Below are positions 28,209 through 36,105 of a DNA stretch of 64,000 nucleotides, piece after piece (position 1 is the stretch's first letter; every line of letters starts with the position of its first letter). The notes under the pieces are model-generated. The model was not told the DNA's origin. It searched no databases and worked only from the letters and a program-made list of their open reading frames with translations. A program made the translations under genes and the position numbers. This stretch comes from Bacillus cereus (lineage in GTDB: Bacteria; Bacillota; Bacilli; Bacillales; Bacillaceae_G), in the NCBI RefSeq assembly GCF_002584535.1, contig NZ_NUOT01000052.1:19840-83839 (forward strand), in the 5' to 3' direction.

Positions 28209-29456
28209 ATGGAGGAACTACAACAAAACAAACCTGCTCCAGCAGAAAGTGGAACACCTTTATTAAAAAATACAAACTTCCTATTCCTCTGGGCAGCTAC
28301 TCTATTTTCAAGTTTTGCCTTAGCCTTTTTTACATTTTCTCAAACGTGGTACATAGCAAAAACATTAAATCTTGAGGCCTCACTAGGCGTTGTCTTTGTT
28401 GCGCTTAGCGTACCAAGGCTCGTCTTTATGATTGTTGGGGGAGCTGTCGCAGATAAATTCCCGAAAAAAAATATTATGTTTTACTCAAATATCGTTCGTG
28501 CACTTCTTGTCGCAACGATTTTAACTTGGTTTATCGTTGGTCATGTGACCTTATATACATTTGCTTTGTTTGCTTTGTTGTTCGGATTAGCTGATGCCTT
28601 CTTTTGGTCAGCAGACGGTTCCATTCTCCCTGAACTTGTAGAAAAACATCGCTTAACACAGGCGAATTCACTTACACAAATGACGAACCAAGCATCAGTA
28701 ATTTTAGGACCTGTACTTGGTGGGATTCTCATTAAGTTTAGTAATTATGAGACCATCTTTTCCATTACCATTCTGCTCCTCATTATTGCTGCTATACTCG
28801 TCCAAAAAATACAATTTACAGTACAAGAAAAAACAGATAAAGATAAAGGTATGTTTACATCTATTAAAGAAGGAATTTTATACGTAAAGGAATCGCCTTT
28901 TCTTTCAACATTTCTCATCTGTAGTGCCTTTTTAAATCTATTTTTAATCGGTCCAATGCAAGTTGGTTTCCCGCTATTTGTCAAAAACGTTCTTCATGGT
29001 GACTCGCTTCAATTTAGTTATTTAGAAGCTGCTGTTGGAGCAGGCATGGCAATCGGTGCCGTCATTGTTGGTCTTAAGAACATTAATCGTAGACGCGGCT
29101 TATTTTGTATCATTATGATGCTGTTATCTGGCGTTTTCTTCCTATCTATTAACTTCAGTACAGCACTTTGGCAAGCACTACTCGCAGGCGCCTTCTACGG
29201 TATTACAATTGCCATGGCCATCGTTCCATTAATGGCGATGATTCAATCTACCGTCAAAGAAGAAATGATGGGCCGTGTCATGAGCTTAATGATGCTTTCA
29301 TCCATGGGCTTCATCCCGCTTTCCTATGCATTCACATCACTCGCACTTGCTGCTGGTATTCCGATTGTGACGATTATGAAAAGCGGCGCTATCGCAGTTA
29401 TTATCTTCGTATTATTTGTTGCGATTCGCGTTCCTGTTGTACGAAAATTTGATTGA
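28209..29456 (+). CDS. MFS transporter, DHA3-like efflux family
   Basis: A 415-residue protein with 12 membrane segments. The loop after TM2 reads GGAVADKFPKKNIMF, the MFS signature G-x3-D-x2-[KR]; ILGPVLGGILI near residue 164 is typical of the EntS/MFS_3-type exporters. The substrate (drug or siderophore) cannot be told from sequence. AAAGGA lies 5-6 bases before the ATG. The 180 bases upstream hold no other gene. It ends at a shared bidirectional terminator. Confidence 0.87.
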   Translation: MEELQQNKPAPAESGTPLLKNTNFLFLWAATLFSSFALAFFTFSQTWYIAKTLNLEASLGVVFVALSVPRLVFMIVGGAVADKFPKKNIMFYSNIVRALLVATILTWFIVGHVTLYTFALFALLFGLADAFFWSADGSILPELVEKHRLTQANSLTQMTNQASVILGPVLGGILIKFSNYETIFSITILLLIIAAILVQKIQFTVQEKTDKDKGMFTSIKEGILYVKESPFLSTFLICSAFLNLFLIGPMQVGFPLFVKNVLHGDSLQFSYLEAAVGAGMAIGAVIVGLKNINRRRGLFCIIMMLLSGVFFLSINFSTALWQALLAGAFYGITIAMAIVPLMAMIQSTVKEEMMGRVMSLMMLSSMGFIPLSYAFTSLALAAGIPIVTIMKSGAIAVIIFVLFVAIRVPVVRKFD

Positions 29457-29463
29457 TTAAGAG

Positions 29464-29493
29464 GAGTCATGTATTACACGCATGACTCTTTTT
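29464..29493. terminator. Terminator between convergent genes
   Basis: 8-bp stem (29464-29471 with 29481-29488) plus T-run; the stop codon of the minus-strand gene lies in the loop. Confidence 0.8.
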
Positions 29494-30355
29494 TGAATGG
29501 ATCAAATAACGTCACCTTCGTGTTCCTTCTTATAGCCGCCCCCCATTCTAACTCAATATCTAAAAATAGATCTCGCATCGTACTATACAAAAGAGCCTTA
29601 ACATCTTTCCGAATTTCCCCTAACTTATACGCTCTGACAACACTTTTCACACGCCAGATAAGCTTTTCCTGAATATCTTCATCAACAAGCAGCTGTTCCA
29701 AAAATACACCTTGCTCTAATAATCCGCTCTTTTTATAAGCCAGTTCTACTTTACTCCAAAGCACATTAATTGTTTGTGGATTCCGTGACATTGGTACAAT
29801 CGCATGTACAAACTTAGCCGGAATATCATGACGACAATATGTCTCATCAAGCTCATACGTTGTTTTTTTCTTTTGTACTTCTTTAGAAGAGTTTTTAAAA
29901 AGAATCGTTTCCCTTTCTTCTCGCACCTCTTCCTTCTTACACCCATCTACATTTTCCACATTTTCACATGCGGTCATTTTCATACGGCCATCCATGCGGT
30001 CAATGGCAGCTTTACGAAACACATACAAATTTGCACTATATCCCCCGCGCTTATGTCTCTCTTTCGTAGGGATCCTTTCAATAATCCCGAGTTCTTCTAA
30101 TTTCGCAACAGAGCGACGCACCGTACGAATACTTTTTCCTATTTTAGTCGCAATTGTTTCCATTAACGGACAAGCGACTCCTACTGTTTTTTGTTTTTCA
30201 TTAATTGCATATCTCCCTAACAAACGAATTACTAAAAAATCTGTTTTATTTATATCAGCTTGATAACGTACGAAAATTTGCTGCTGATATACATTGAATT
30301 CTTCTTTACTTTGAAATTCGCTATATGTTTTCATTAAGTTATAGAAAGTTCCCAT
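29474..30355 (-). CDS. Winged-helix (HTH_36) Rep-like protein
   Basis: A 293-residue basic protein. The N-terminal third contains a winged helix of the HTH_36 type: TDFLVIRLLGRYA, then ETIATKIGKSIRTVRRSVAKLEELGIIERI. The middle is charged and low in conservation and the last 100 residues are helical. The architecture recalls replication-initiator-like or DnaD-like proteins found on B. cereus-group plasmids and as chromosomal paralogues; a plasmid origin is possible but no origin repeats are seen here. The start is set at 30355, 6 bases after GGGGTG; ATG 30361 and GTG 30364 are also in frame. Confidence 0.7.
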   Translation of the reverse strand: MGTFYNLMKTYSEFQSKEEFNVYQQQIFVRYQADINKTDFLVIRLLGRYAINEKQKTVGVACPLMETIATKIGKSIRTVRRSVAKLEELGIIERIPTKERHKRGGYSANLYVFRKAAIDRMDGRMKMTACENVENVDGCKKEEVREERETILFKNSSKEVQKKKTTYELDETYCRHDIPAKFVHAIVPMSRNPQTINVLWSKVELAYKKSGLLEQGVFLEQLLVDEDIQEKLIWRVKSVVRAYKLGEIRKDVKALLYSTMRDLFLDIELEWGAAIRRNTKVTLFDPFKKESCV

Positions 30356-30439
30356 TTTCATCACCCCATATATACATAGGTCCCATGAAGCAAAATGGGC
30401 GTTTTCAAAAAATTTTCTTAATGAACTGAGGTAGAAACC

Positions 30440-30892
30440 ATGATTGTAATTAGTGCCTGTTTAGCTGGTATTGCTTGTCGTTACGACGGAAATGACAATC
30501 TAATCTCAAAAATAGAAGAGCTATTGCAGAAAGAAGAAACCGTTCTTGTCTGTCCAGAAGTATTAGGTGGATTACCAACGCCACGCCCCTCAGCAGAAAT
30601 TATTGGTGGCAATGGTGATGATGTACTAGACGGCAAAGCAAAGGTGATAGATAAAGAGGGGAACGATGTAACAGAAGCCTTTGTCCAAGGCGCTTATAAA
30701 GCATTAAAAGAAATAAAAGATCTACATCCCGAATACATCATTTTAAAAGAACGTAGTCCGTCTTGCGGAAGCTCCACCATTTATACGGGCGAATTTAATG
30801 GAAACAAACAAGAGGGTTACGGTGTAACAACTGCATTGCTTCGAAGACATGGCTTTACAGTCATTTCAGAAGAAGATTTTGAAAATAAGTAA
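30440..30892 (+). CDS. DUF523 family protein
   Basis: A 150-residue protein with the conserved DUF523 cysteines: SACLAGIACRYDG at residues 5-17, VCPEVLGGLPTPRP at 37-50 and ERSPSCGS near 104-111. The cysteine spacing suggests a metal or Fe-S site; the family lacks an assigned function, although related domains desulfurise thiouracil-type compounds. GAGGTAG lies upstream of the ATG. Single gene, ending at a small terminator. Confidence 0.88.
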   Translation: MIVISACLAGIACRYDGNDNLISKIEELLQKEETVLVCPEVLGGLPTPRPSAEIIGGNGDDVLDGKAKVIDKEGNDVTEAFVQGAYKALKEIKDLHPEYIILKERSPSCGSSTIYTGEFNGNKQEGYGVTTALLRRHGFTVISEEDFENK

Positions 30893-30893
30893 A

Positions 30894-30920
30894 GGAGCTG
30901 GCCCATACCCCAACTCCTTC
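30894..30920. terminator. Bidirectional terminator
   Basis: GGAGCTGG (30894-30901) with CCAACTCC (30910-30917), one wobble, between convergent genes. Confidence 0.65.
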
Positions 30921-30924
30921 TTCA

Positions 30925-31278
30925 TTATTTCACACCTAATTTTTCTTTCACTTTTGCAGGCAGCTCGTCTTTTTTCACTTCTTCCCAAGCTGTCACACCT
31001 TTTTTATCGGAGTAGTATACATGTAGAAACGCTTCTTTGCGAAGATTTTTTTGCGCATTAAATTCCATTGTTTTTTCTTTACCCTCTTCATCAAATCCCG
31101 CTAATTTATATTGGTAATTTGTATATGGTGTACCATTATCAGATTTTCCCTTGTATTCTTTTCCATCAGCCGTAATTTGAACATAATACGTATCTTTTCC
31201 CATACGGTTTAAATCACAACCAACTAACAAGCTAGCAAATACAACTAAAATACTAAAAAGTGCAATATATCTTTTCAC
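30925..31278 (-). CDS. YxeA-family (DUF1093) lipoprotein
   Basis: A 117-residue secreted protein with signal peptide and lipobox LVGC (Cys near residue 21). The domain YYVQITADGKEYKG...YQYKLAGFDEEGKEK...LHVYYSDKKGVTAWEEV matches the YxeA/DUF1093 family of small OB-fold-like secreted proteins, function unknown. The start is GTG at 31278: GAGGTG sits 6 bases upstream, and the alternative GTG at 31287 is part of that site. Confidence 0.85.
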   Translation of the reverse strand: MKRYIALFSILVVFASLLVGCDLNRMGKDTYYVQITADGKEYKGKSDNGTPYTNYQYKLAGFDEEGKEKTMEFNAQKNLRKEAFLHVYYSDKKGVTAWEEVKKDELPAKVKEKLGVK

Positions 31279-31395
31279 GTCTTTCACCTCATGTGTTTTT
31301 TATTATACTGCTATCATAATCCCTTTTCATTTAAGGAGAAATTCAAAAACGTGACATGAGCATTACACTTTTGTAAGATTACACACTAAAAAAAC

Positions 31396-31444
31396 AAAAA
31401 AGAAGATAACCAACTACTGTACCTAGTCGATTATCTTCTTTTTT
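31396..31444 (-). terminator. Terminator of fbpB-like gene
   Basis: 14-bp stem (31396-31409 with 31431-31444) with further inner pairing and a T-run on the minus strand. Confidence 0.85.
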
Positions 31445-31472
31445 GTATATCAACGACGTTTTCGTATCTTAA

Positions 31473-31622
31473 TTAGGAAGCCGATTTATTAATTGTATAA
31501 CGTTGTTCAATACGTTGTTCAATTTTTTCCATCTCTTGTTTATCATTTAATATCTTTTGTTTATTTTCTTTTACCAATTCTTTAAACGATTTATGAAGTA
31601 ATTTACAACGTTTGTTCGCCAT
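31473..31622 (-). CDS. fbpB: Fur-regulated basic protein B (FbpB) family small protein
   Basis: A 49-residue, strongly charged helical protein, too short for usual ORF cut-offs. KSFKELVKENKQKILNDKQE (residues 11-30) followed by MEKIEQRIEQR matches the FbpB family. In B. subtilis FbpB assists the iron-sparing response alongside the sRNA FsrA. AAGGAG lies 8 bases upstream of the ATG at 31622 and a terminator follows. A 6-bp hairpin (TCTGTG-TAAT-CACAGA, 31641-31656) is in the leader. I looked for a Fur box and found no convincing match. Confidence 0.85.
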   Translation of the reverse strand: MANKRCKLLHKSFKELVKENKQKILNDKQEMEKIEQRIEQRYTINKSAS

Positions 31623-31859
31623 AATCATTTCTCCTTATTGTCTGTGTAATCACAGATATAAAATAAAATTTTTCGATTACCATAAATTTTTTGTCTTTAT
31701 TTGTCGAAAAATTATTCTTAATTCAAGAGTACTATAACTTCCGAGTTTTTAAACCTATTTGTTTGAACATTATGTGAATTTAATGAAAACAATTATTTCA
31801 CAACTAGTTTGTAAAATAATAAAAAATAACCTTCTCACTCATTTGTGAGAAGGTTATGA

Positions 31860-32213
31860 TTAACACTCTTCTGGCTTACCAGCATTCGAAGCTGTACGGA
31901 AAGATGATCCACATCCACACGATGCGATTGCGTTCGGGTTATCGATTGTAAATCCACCGCCAAGCATCGATTGCTTATAGTCAATTTTTACTCCTTTAAC
32001 AATCGGAGCACTTTCTTTATCAATAACAAATTCAACACCATAAAACTCAAGAACTGTGTCATCTTCATTTGGTTCTCTTTCAAATCCTAAGCCGTAAGAA
32101 AGACCACTACATCCACCGCCATGTACAGCAAGGCGAACGTATTTCTCTCCTTCTTCAGCATCTTTTAACATATCTTTAATTTGAAATGCCGCTTGTTCTG
32201 TTACATCAATCAT
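31860..32213 (-). CDS. yutM: A-type Fe-S carrier (IscA/ErpA/SufA family)
   Basis: A 117-residue A-type carrier that passes Fe-S clusters to apoproteins. The three conserved cysteines are present: GGGCSGLSYGL near residues 33-43 and SCGCGSSF near 101-108. Length is typical and the order yutM-dapF is that of B. subtilis. The start is set to ATG 32213 with AAGGAAGGTGG just upstream; an upstream in-frame ATG at 32252 has no site. It follows dapF by about 40 bases. Confidence 0.93.
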   Translation of the reverse strand: MIDVTEQAAFQIKDMLKDAEEGEKYVRLAVHGGGCSGLSYGLGFEREPNEDDTVLEFYGVEFVIDKESAPIVKGVKIDYKQSMLGGGFTIDNPNAIASCGCGSSFRTASNAGKPEEC

Positions 32214-32254
32214 GAAATCCACCTTCCTTTCATCTCTCGTTCTATTATACATCT

Positions 32255-33121
32255 TTACGCTCCTATCTTGTACTCATACACTCCGCGGCAAATTACTTCC
32301 GCTGGACCTTTCATCAAAACGTTCCCTTCTTCTGTCCAGGCAATCATTAAATCTCCGCCCGCTAAATGAACCGTAATTTCTTCACCACGCTTCATTTTTT
32401 CATTCAATACTGCTGCCACAACTGCTGCACATGCCCCTGTGCCACACGCCTGCGTCACACCTGATCCACGTTCCCAAACGCGGAAATTCATTTCATTTTC
32501 ATTTACAACTTCAATGAATTCAACATTCACTCGTTCCGGGAACATCTCATGCGTCTCAAGTACTGGACCTAATGTTGTAAGTGGTGCTTCTTCCACATCA
32601 TCAACGAAAATAACCGCATGCGGATTCCCCATCGAAACAGCAGTAAACGCATAGCGATGATTATTGTATAGGAAATCTTCACGAATAAAAGGCGTTTCTC
32701 CCTCTCCAAGCATCGGTAACTCTGCACGAGTTAAACGAGGTGCTCCCATATCAATTTTAGCTAAGGTAACGATACCGTCTTCTACTGTCACTTCAGCCGT
32801 TACGATTCCGGCCAATGTTTCTATTGTAAAAATATTCTCCTCTACTAGTTTATGCTCATACGCATATTTCGCTACGCAGCGCAGTCCATTCCCGCAGCTT
32901 TTTCCTTCTGAGCCATCATTATTAAACATGCGCATTTTCACTTGTGCTACTTCTGATGGACAAATTAAAATCATTCCATCCGCACCAATTCCAGTGTTGA
33001 TATTTGATACTTTTTCCGCTACAAGAGATAGTGCCTCTTCTGGAATTTGTTCTTCAAACATATTTACATATATATAACTATTCCCAAGACCATGCATTTT
33101 TGTAAAAGAAAATTGGTTCAT
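32255..33121 (-). CDS. dapF: Diaminopimelate epimerase
   Basis: A 288-residue cofactor-free racemase converting LL- to meso-diaminopimelate for lysine and peptidoglycan synthesis. Both catalytic cysteines are seen: [16 protein letters not shown] near residues 67-82 and [14 protein letters not shown] near 221-234. FTKMHGLGN at the N-terminus is standard. The ATG at 33121 has GGAG 9 bases upstream; the ATG six bases earlier is too close to it. It is probably cotranscribed with yutM. Confidence 0.96.
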   Translation of the reverse strand: MNQFSFTKMHGLGNSYIYVNMFEEQIPEEALSLVAEKVSNINTGIGADGMILICPSEVAQVKMRMFNNDGSEGKSCGNGLRCVAKYAYEHKLVEENIFTIETLAGIVTAEVTVEDGIVTLAKIDMGAPRLTRAELPMLGEGETPFIREDFLYNNHRYAFTAVSMGNPHAVIFVDDVEEAPLTTLGPVLETHEMFPERVNVEFIEVVNENEMNFRVWERGSGVTQACGTGACAAVVAAVLNEKMKRGEEITVHLAGGDLMIAWTEEGNVLMKGPAEVICRGVYEYKIGA

Positions 33122-33243
33122 CCTCATTCACTCCAAAAAAAATTTGTTGTTCTAAGTATAAAATGCATGCTTTTGGAACACAATAAGAACGTCCCCCGTT
33201 TCTCATATTTGACAACATTTTGATGGCCTTTATATAAGAGCCG

Positions 33244-33266
33244 TTCTTACACACATTGTGTAAGAA
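33244..33266. repeat. Perfect 9-bp inverted repeat upstream of dapF
   Basis: TTCTTACAC (33244-33252) and GTGTAAGAA (33258-33266), 5 bases apart. It lies 123 bases ahead of dapF and next to the terminator at 33271-33295. It could be an operator or part of the terminator region. Confidence 0.5.
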
Positions 33267-33270
33267 AAAA

Positions 33271-33295
33271 GCCCTTCTCGGAAAGGGCCTTTTTT
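33271..33295. terminator. Intrinsic terminator
   Basis: GCCCTT/AAGGGC stem with A- and T-runs on both sides; probably the old terminator of the lost yutK gene. Confidence 0.75.
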
Positions 33296-33326
33296 TATTC
33301 ATACAAACGTCCTTGCAATTGCAGCA

Positions 33327-33458
33327 CTTAATATCCAGCTCAGCTGCAATGACCTCTTCTGTCCATGGTACACCAATGACAAAAGCAAGCAATGAAAACA
33401 TGTAATCTAATATAAATTGCAGTGACACATCTGGAAAACCGAAAAGACCAGCGAGTAC
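33327..33458 (-). pseudogene. Remnant of a NupC/YutK-type nucleoside transporter
   Basis: About 44 codons on the minus strand, starting just after an in-frame TAG at 33461-33459, read LAGLFGFPDVSLQFILDYMF then SLLAFVIGVPWTEEVIAA. This is the conserved region of concentrative nucleoside transporters (GLFGF..LSL..ILGY.F.PLAF.MGVPWSEA). The frame loses all similarity after LDIK. In B. subtilis yutK, a NupC-type transporter, occupies exactly this slot between dapF and yuzB. The sequence is therefore a relic of a deleted yutK orthologue. Confidence 0.8.
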
Positions 33459-33553
33459 CTAAATAATATTTATTCTGTCACCTCTAAAGCTCAAATTCTT
33501 TGTTAGCATTTCCTCTAAAAGAATTTTCACTCTGATGAAACAAATAAAATAGA

Positions 33554-33573
33554 CGTTGCTCAAGTGCAACGCC
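33554..33573 (-). terminator. Terminator of yuzB
   Basis: CGTTGC/GCAACG stem (33554-33559 with 33566-33571), T-rich tail on the minus strand. Confidence 0.65.
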
Positions 33574-33813
33574 TTAAAACATTGGGTTTTCATCTAAATA
33601 ATCATATACATTTTTCACAAGCTCTTCTACCGTTGTCCCTTGTACAACTTCACCATTCACCAGTGCAAAAGGACCTTCAAAACAAATACCACAATACCCC
33701 AGACAACCATATTCCATGACATCTAAATTCGGATCTTTTTCTAATTTTTCTAACGCTGCTTGTGATCCACTCGCAAGGTTACCTACACAAAACTCGATTA
33801 ATGGCTTAATCAA
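33574..33813 (-). CDS. yuzB: YuzB family (DUF1450) protein
   Basis: A 79-residue protein matching Yuz[13 protein letters not shown] at residues 6-17 and [20 protein letters not shown] at 35-54. The cysteine cluster suggests a metal or thioredoxin-like ferredoxin fold; function unknown. The start is TTG at 33813 with GGGGGG about 7 bases upstream. Position between dapF and yutJ is conserved with B. subtilis. Confidence 0.9.
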   Translation of the reverse strand: MIKPLIEFCVGNLASGSQAALEKLEKDPNLDVMEYGCLGYCGICFEGPFALVNGEVVQGTTVEELVKNVYDYLDENPMF

Positions 33814-34151
33814 AACTATCCCCCCTGTACCTCAAAAAAATAAATCTATACTAAGAAAACTAAGCTGTTTCTTGTTGTTTCCATTACACCTACTACAATA
33901 TTTCGTTGCTTCACTACTTCATTTCAAATCGAAAGATCTTCTCTATATCAATTCACTTGGATTTCCCAACATATAAATCACTGCTATGAAATCAGAAAAA
34001 GATCTCCACTCATTTCCCTCTTCTGGTTTCACCCGAAGGAAATGGCAGCTTCTATCGTTTTTTCTAACCTATCTGTTGTTTTTCCAACATACAAATCAAA
34101 ACAGTTTGTCCACTTTTCTTCTTATTGTACAACAGAGTACACATTCATGCA
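33814..34151. other. Gene-free stretch upstream of yutJ
   Basis: About 340 bases with no ORF supported by a ribosome binding site. On the minus strand a short stretch (34094-34032) reads YVGKTTDRLEKTIEAAISFG before a stop, which looks coding-like, and a similar but degraded word occurs near 33980-33950. It may be a decayed gene, but I cannot name it. Confidence 0.35.
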
Positions 34152-34180
34152 TTGTTATTTGTTCACAAATTCGATATAAT
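34152..34180 (+). promoter_or_regulatory. Sigma-A promoter of yutJ with palindrome in the spacer
   Basis: TTGTTA (34152-34157), 17 bases, TATAAT (34175-34180). The spacer holds the palindrome ATTTGT-TC-ACAAAT (34158-34171), which includes a TTCACAA half-site like that of Rex. Confidence 0.65.
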
Positions 34181-34262
34181 TTGAGTGAGTAAAGTCAAAA
34201 TATTTTTTCAATATATAATTGTATGATTAGGGGATATTTCAACAGAAAAGGGGTAATCCATC

Positions 34263-35333
34263 ATGAAACACCTCGTATTACTGGGCGGTGGCTACGGTGG
34301 CATGAGAATTCTGCAACGGCTTCTTCCAAGCAATCAACTTCCAGATGATGTCCAAGTGACATTAATCGACAAAGTACCATACCACTGTTTTAAAACAGAA
34401 TATTACGCATTAGTAGCGGGTACAATTTCAGAAACGCATATTCGCATTCCATTTCCTGAACACCCGCGTCTCAACATTCAATACGGCACTGTAACGAATG
34501 TTGACCTTGAAAACAAAGCCGTTCATCTTGATGGAGGCGAAGTTGTCGAATATGATGACTTAATTATTGGTCTTGGCTGCGAAGACAAATATCATAACGT
34601 ACCAGGTGCGAAAGAATATACACATAGCCTTCAATCAATTGAACAAACTCGTAAAACGTACGAACAATTAAATGGTTTGGAACCGAATGCAACTGTCGCT
34701 GTTGTCGGTGCTGGTTTAAGCGGCGTTGAAGTTGCAAGTGAACTTCGGGAAAGTCGTTCTGATTTAAAGATCTACTTATTTGATAGAAAGGATCGCATTT
34801 TATTCCCATTCCCAGAAAAATTAAGTAGATACGTAGAAGAGTGGTTCGTAAAGCATAATGTTACGATTATACGAAACTCTGACATTACGAAAGTAGAACC
34901 AAATGTTGTGTACAACCATGATGAACCGCTTAAATGCGATGCAATCGTATGGACAGCAGGTATTCAAGCAAACGAAGTTGTTCGAAACCTTCCAGTCGAG
35001 CAAGATAGTAGCGGACGGGTTGTATTAACAAAATATCATAATATTCCGAACAATGAGCATGTTTATGTTGTAGGAGATTGCGCTTCTCTTCCACATGCAC
35101 CATCTGCACAACTTGCTGAAGGCCAAGGTGAACAAATTGTCCAAATATTATTAAAACGTTGGAACAATGAGCCACTTCCTGATGAACTACCTGTTATTAA
35201 ATTAAAAGGCGTTCTCGGCTCTCTCGGTAAGAAACATGGATTTGGATTATTGGCAAATCAACCATTAATGGGCAGAGTGCCTAGACTTTTAAAGTCCGGT
35301 ATTCTATGGATGTACAAACATCATAATGGCTAA
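34263..35333 (+). CDS. yutJ: NADH dehydrogenase-like flavoprotein YutJ
   Basis: A 356-residue FAD-dependent pyridine nucleotide oxidoreductase of the type-2 NADH dehydrogenase group. FAD motif VLLGGGYGGMRI at residues 4-15, NAD motif VAVVGAGLSGVEVASE near 146-161, and VYVVGDCASLPHAPSAQLAE near 268-287. It is shorter than YumB and lacks its long C-terminal membrane helix, matching B. subtilis YutJ. GGGG precedes the ATG and a clear promoter lies upstream. Single gene with terminator. Confidence 0.9.
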   Translation: MKHLVLLGGGYGGMRILQRLLPSNQLPDDVQVTLIDKVPYHCFKTEYYALVAGTISETHIRIPFPEHPRLNIQYGTVTNVDLENKAVHLDGGEVVEYDDLIIGLGCEDKYHNVPGAKEYTHSLQSIEQTRKTYEQLNGLEPNATVAVVGAGLSGVEVASELRESRSDLKIYLFDRKDRILFPFPEKLSRYVEEWFVKHNVTIIRNSDITKVEPNVVYNHDEPLKCDAIVWTAGIQANEVVRNLPVEQDSSGRVVLTKYHNIPNNEHVYVVGDCASLPHAPSAQLAEGQGEQIVQILLKRWNNEPLPDELPVIKLKGVLGSLGKKHGFGLLANQPLMGRVPRLLKSGILWMYKHHNG

Positions 35334-35338
35334 ACAGA

Positions 35339-35369
35339 AAAACAAGAGCGGGTCGCTCTTGTTTTTTCT
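35339..35369 (+). terminator. Terminator of yutJ
   Basis: 12-bp perfect stem (35339-35350 with 35354-35365) and T-run. Confidence 0.9.
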
Positions 35370-35445
35370 ATTTTTCTCCTTTTTTGATACGATATGAATA
35401 TATAAAAACAAATTGAATTTATATAGAATCAGAAAGGAGAAAATT

Positions 35446-36105
35446 ATGTTTTTATTAAAAGACGTAACATATAAAGACATCTTACATATTCCTTACTTAG
35501 AGATCCACAAAGAAAAAACCACCTGCATCATCGTTGAAAGTGGCAGCGGAAAAAGTACGTTACTTCGCCTGCTCAATGATCTACAATCACCAACAACTGG
35601 CGAAATTAAATATAACGATACCCCCATTTCGTCTTATCCGCCTATTCAATTACGTCGTGAAGTCGTTATGCTAGGACAAACTCCTCCAATATTTGACGGA
35701 ACAGTAAAAGATAATTTGTTAATAGGGCTTCGCTTTTCGGAGAAATCTTTACCACCTGATGAAGCACTACAAGAAGCTCTCGCAATTGTAAGCTTAGAAA
35801 AAGAGTTAACAGATATCGCTTCCTCATTATCCGGTGGTGAAAAACAAAGACTCTCCTTAGCTCGTGTTTTACTTATGGATCCGCCCGTTTATTTATTAGA
35901 TGAGCCAACATCTGCATTAGATGTTGATACAGAAAAACGCGTCATGAAAAATTTCACTACAATTGCGAAACAAAAAAAGAAAACTGTTATCTTTATTACC
36001 CACTCACAACTACTTCCAGAAGAAATAGCAGACGACATTATTGAAATTAATAAAACAAAAGGTGCTATTAGAAGGGAAGTGCACGCATTTGAAGGGCGTT
36101 ATTGA
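35446..36105 (+). CDS. FetA/YbbL-like ABC transporter ATP-binding protein with altered Walker A
   Basis: A 219-residue ABC ATPase paired with a FetB-type permease, the YbbL-YbbM system linked to iron export and oxidative stress in E. coli. The signature LSGGEKQRLSLARVLL, Walker B VYLLDEPTSALD and the switch His (FITHS) are normal. The Walker A reads VESGSGKST at residues 30-38: the first, normally invariant Gly is Val, codon GTT at 35533-35535. One base change from GGT would explain it. Activity may be reduced. AAAGGAG precedes the ATG at 35446. The stop overlaps the permease gene. Confidence 0.88.
   Translation: MFLLKDVTYKDILHIPYLEIHKEKTTCIIVESGSGKSTLLRLLNDLQSPTTGEIKYNDTPISSYPPIQLRREVVMLGQTPPIFDGTVKDNLLIGLRFSEKSLPPDEALQEALAIVSLEKELTDIASSLSGGEKQRLSLARVLLMDPPVYLLDEPTSALDVDTEKRVMKNFTTIAKQKKKTVIFITHSQLLPEEIADDIIEINKTKGAIRREVHAFEGRY

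Noticed and set aside
28021-28266. 81-codon ORF between the DUF4870 gene and the MFS gene
   Set aside because: It begins inside the terminator hairpin, has no ribosome binding site and overlaps the MFS start; composition is not coding-like.
29474-30355. Integrated plasmid replicon
   Set aside because: Apart from a Rep-like winged-helix protein there are no iterons, partition genes or mobile-element ends nearby.
31741-31800. Fur box upstream of fbpB
   Set aside because: TGAAATAATTGTTTTCA is only loosely similar to the 7-1-7 consensus and has the wrong spacing.
33078-33428. 116-codon minus-strand ORF reaching into dapF
   Set aside because: Only its first 34 codons resemble a protein (nucleoside transporter relic); the rest passes through a terminator and out of frame into dapF.
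33986-34192. 68-codon plus-strand ORF before yutJ
   Set aside because: No ribosome binding site, and it overlaps the yutJ promoter.
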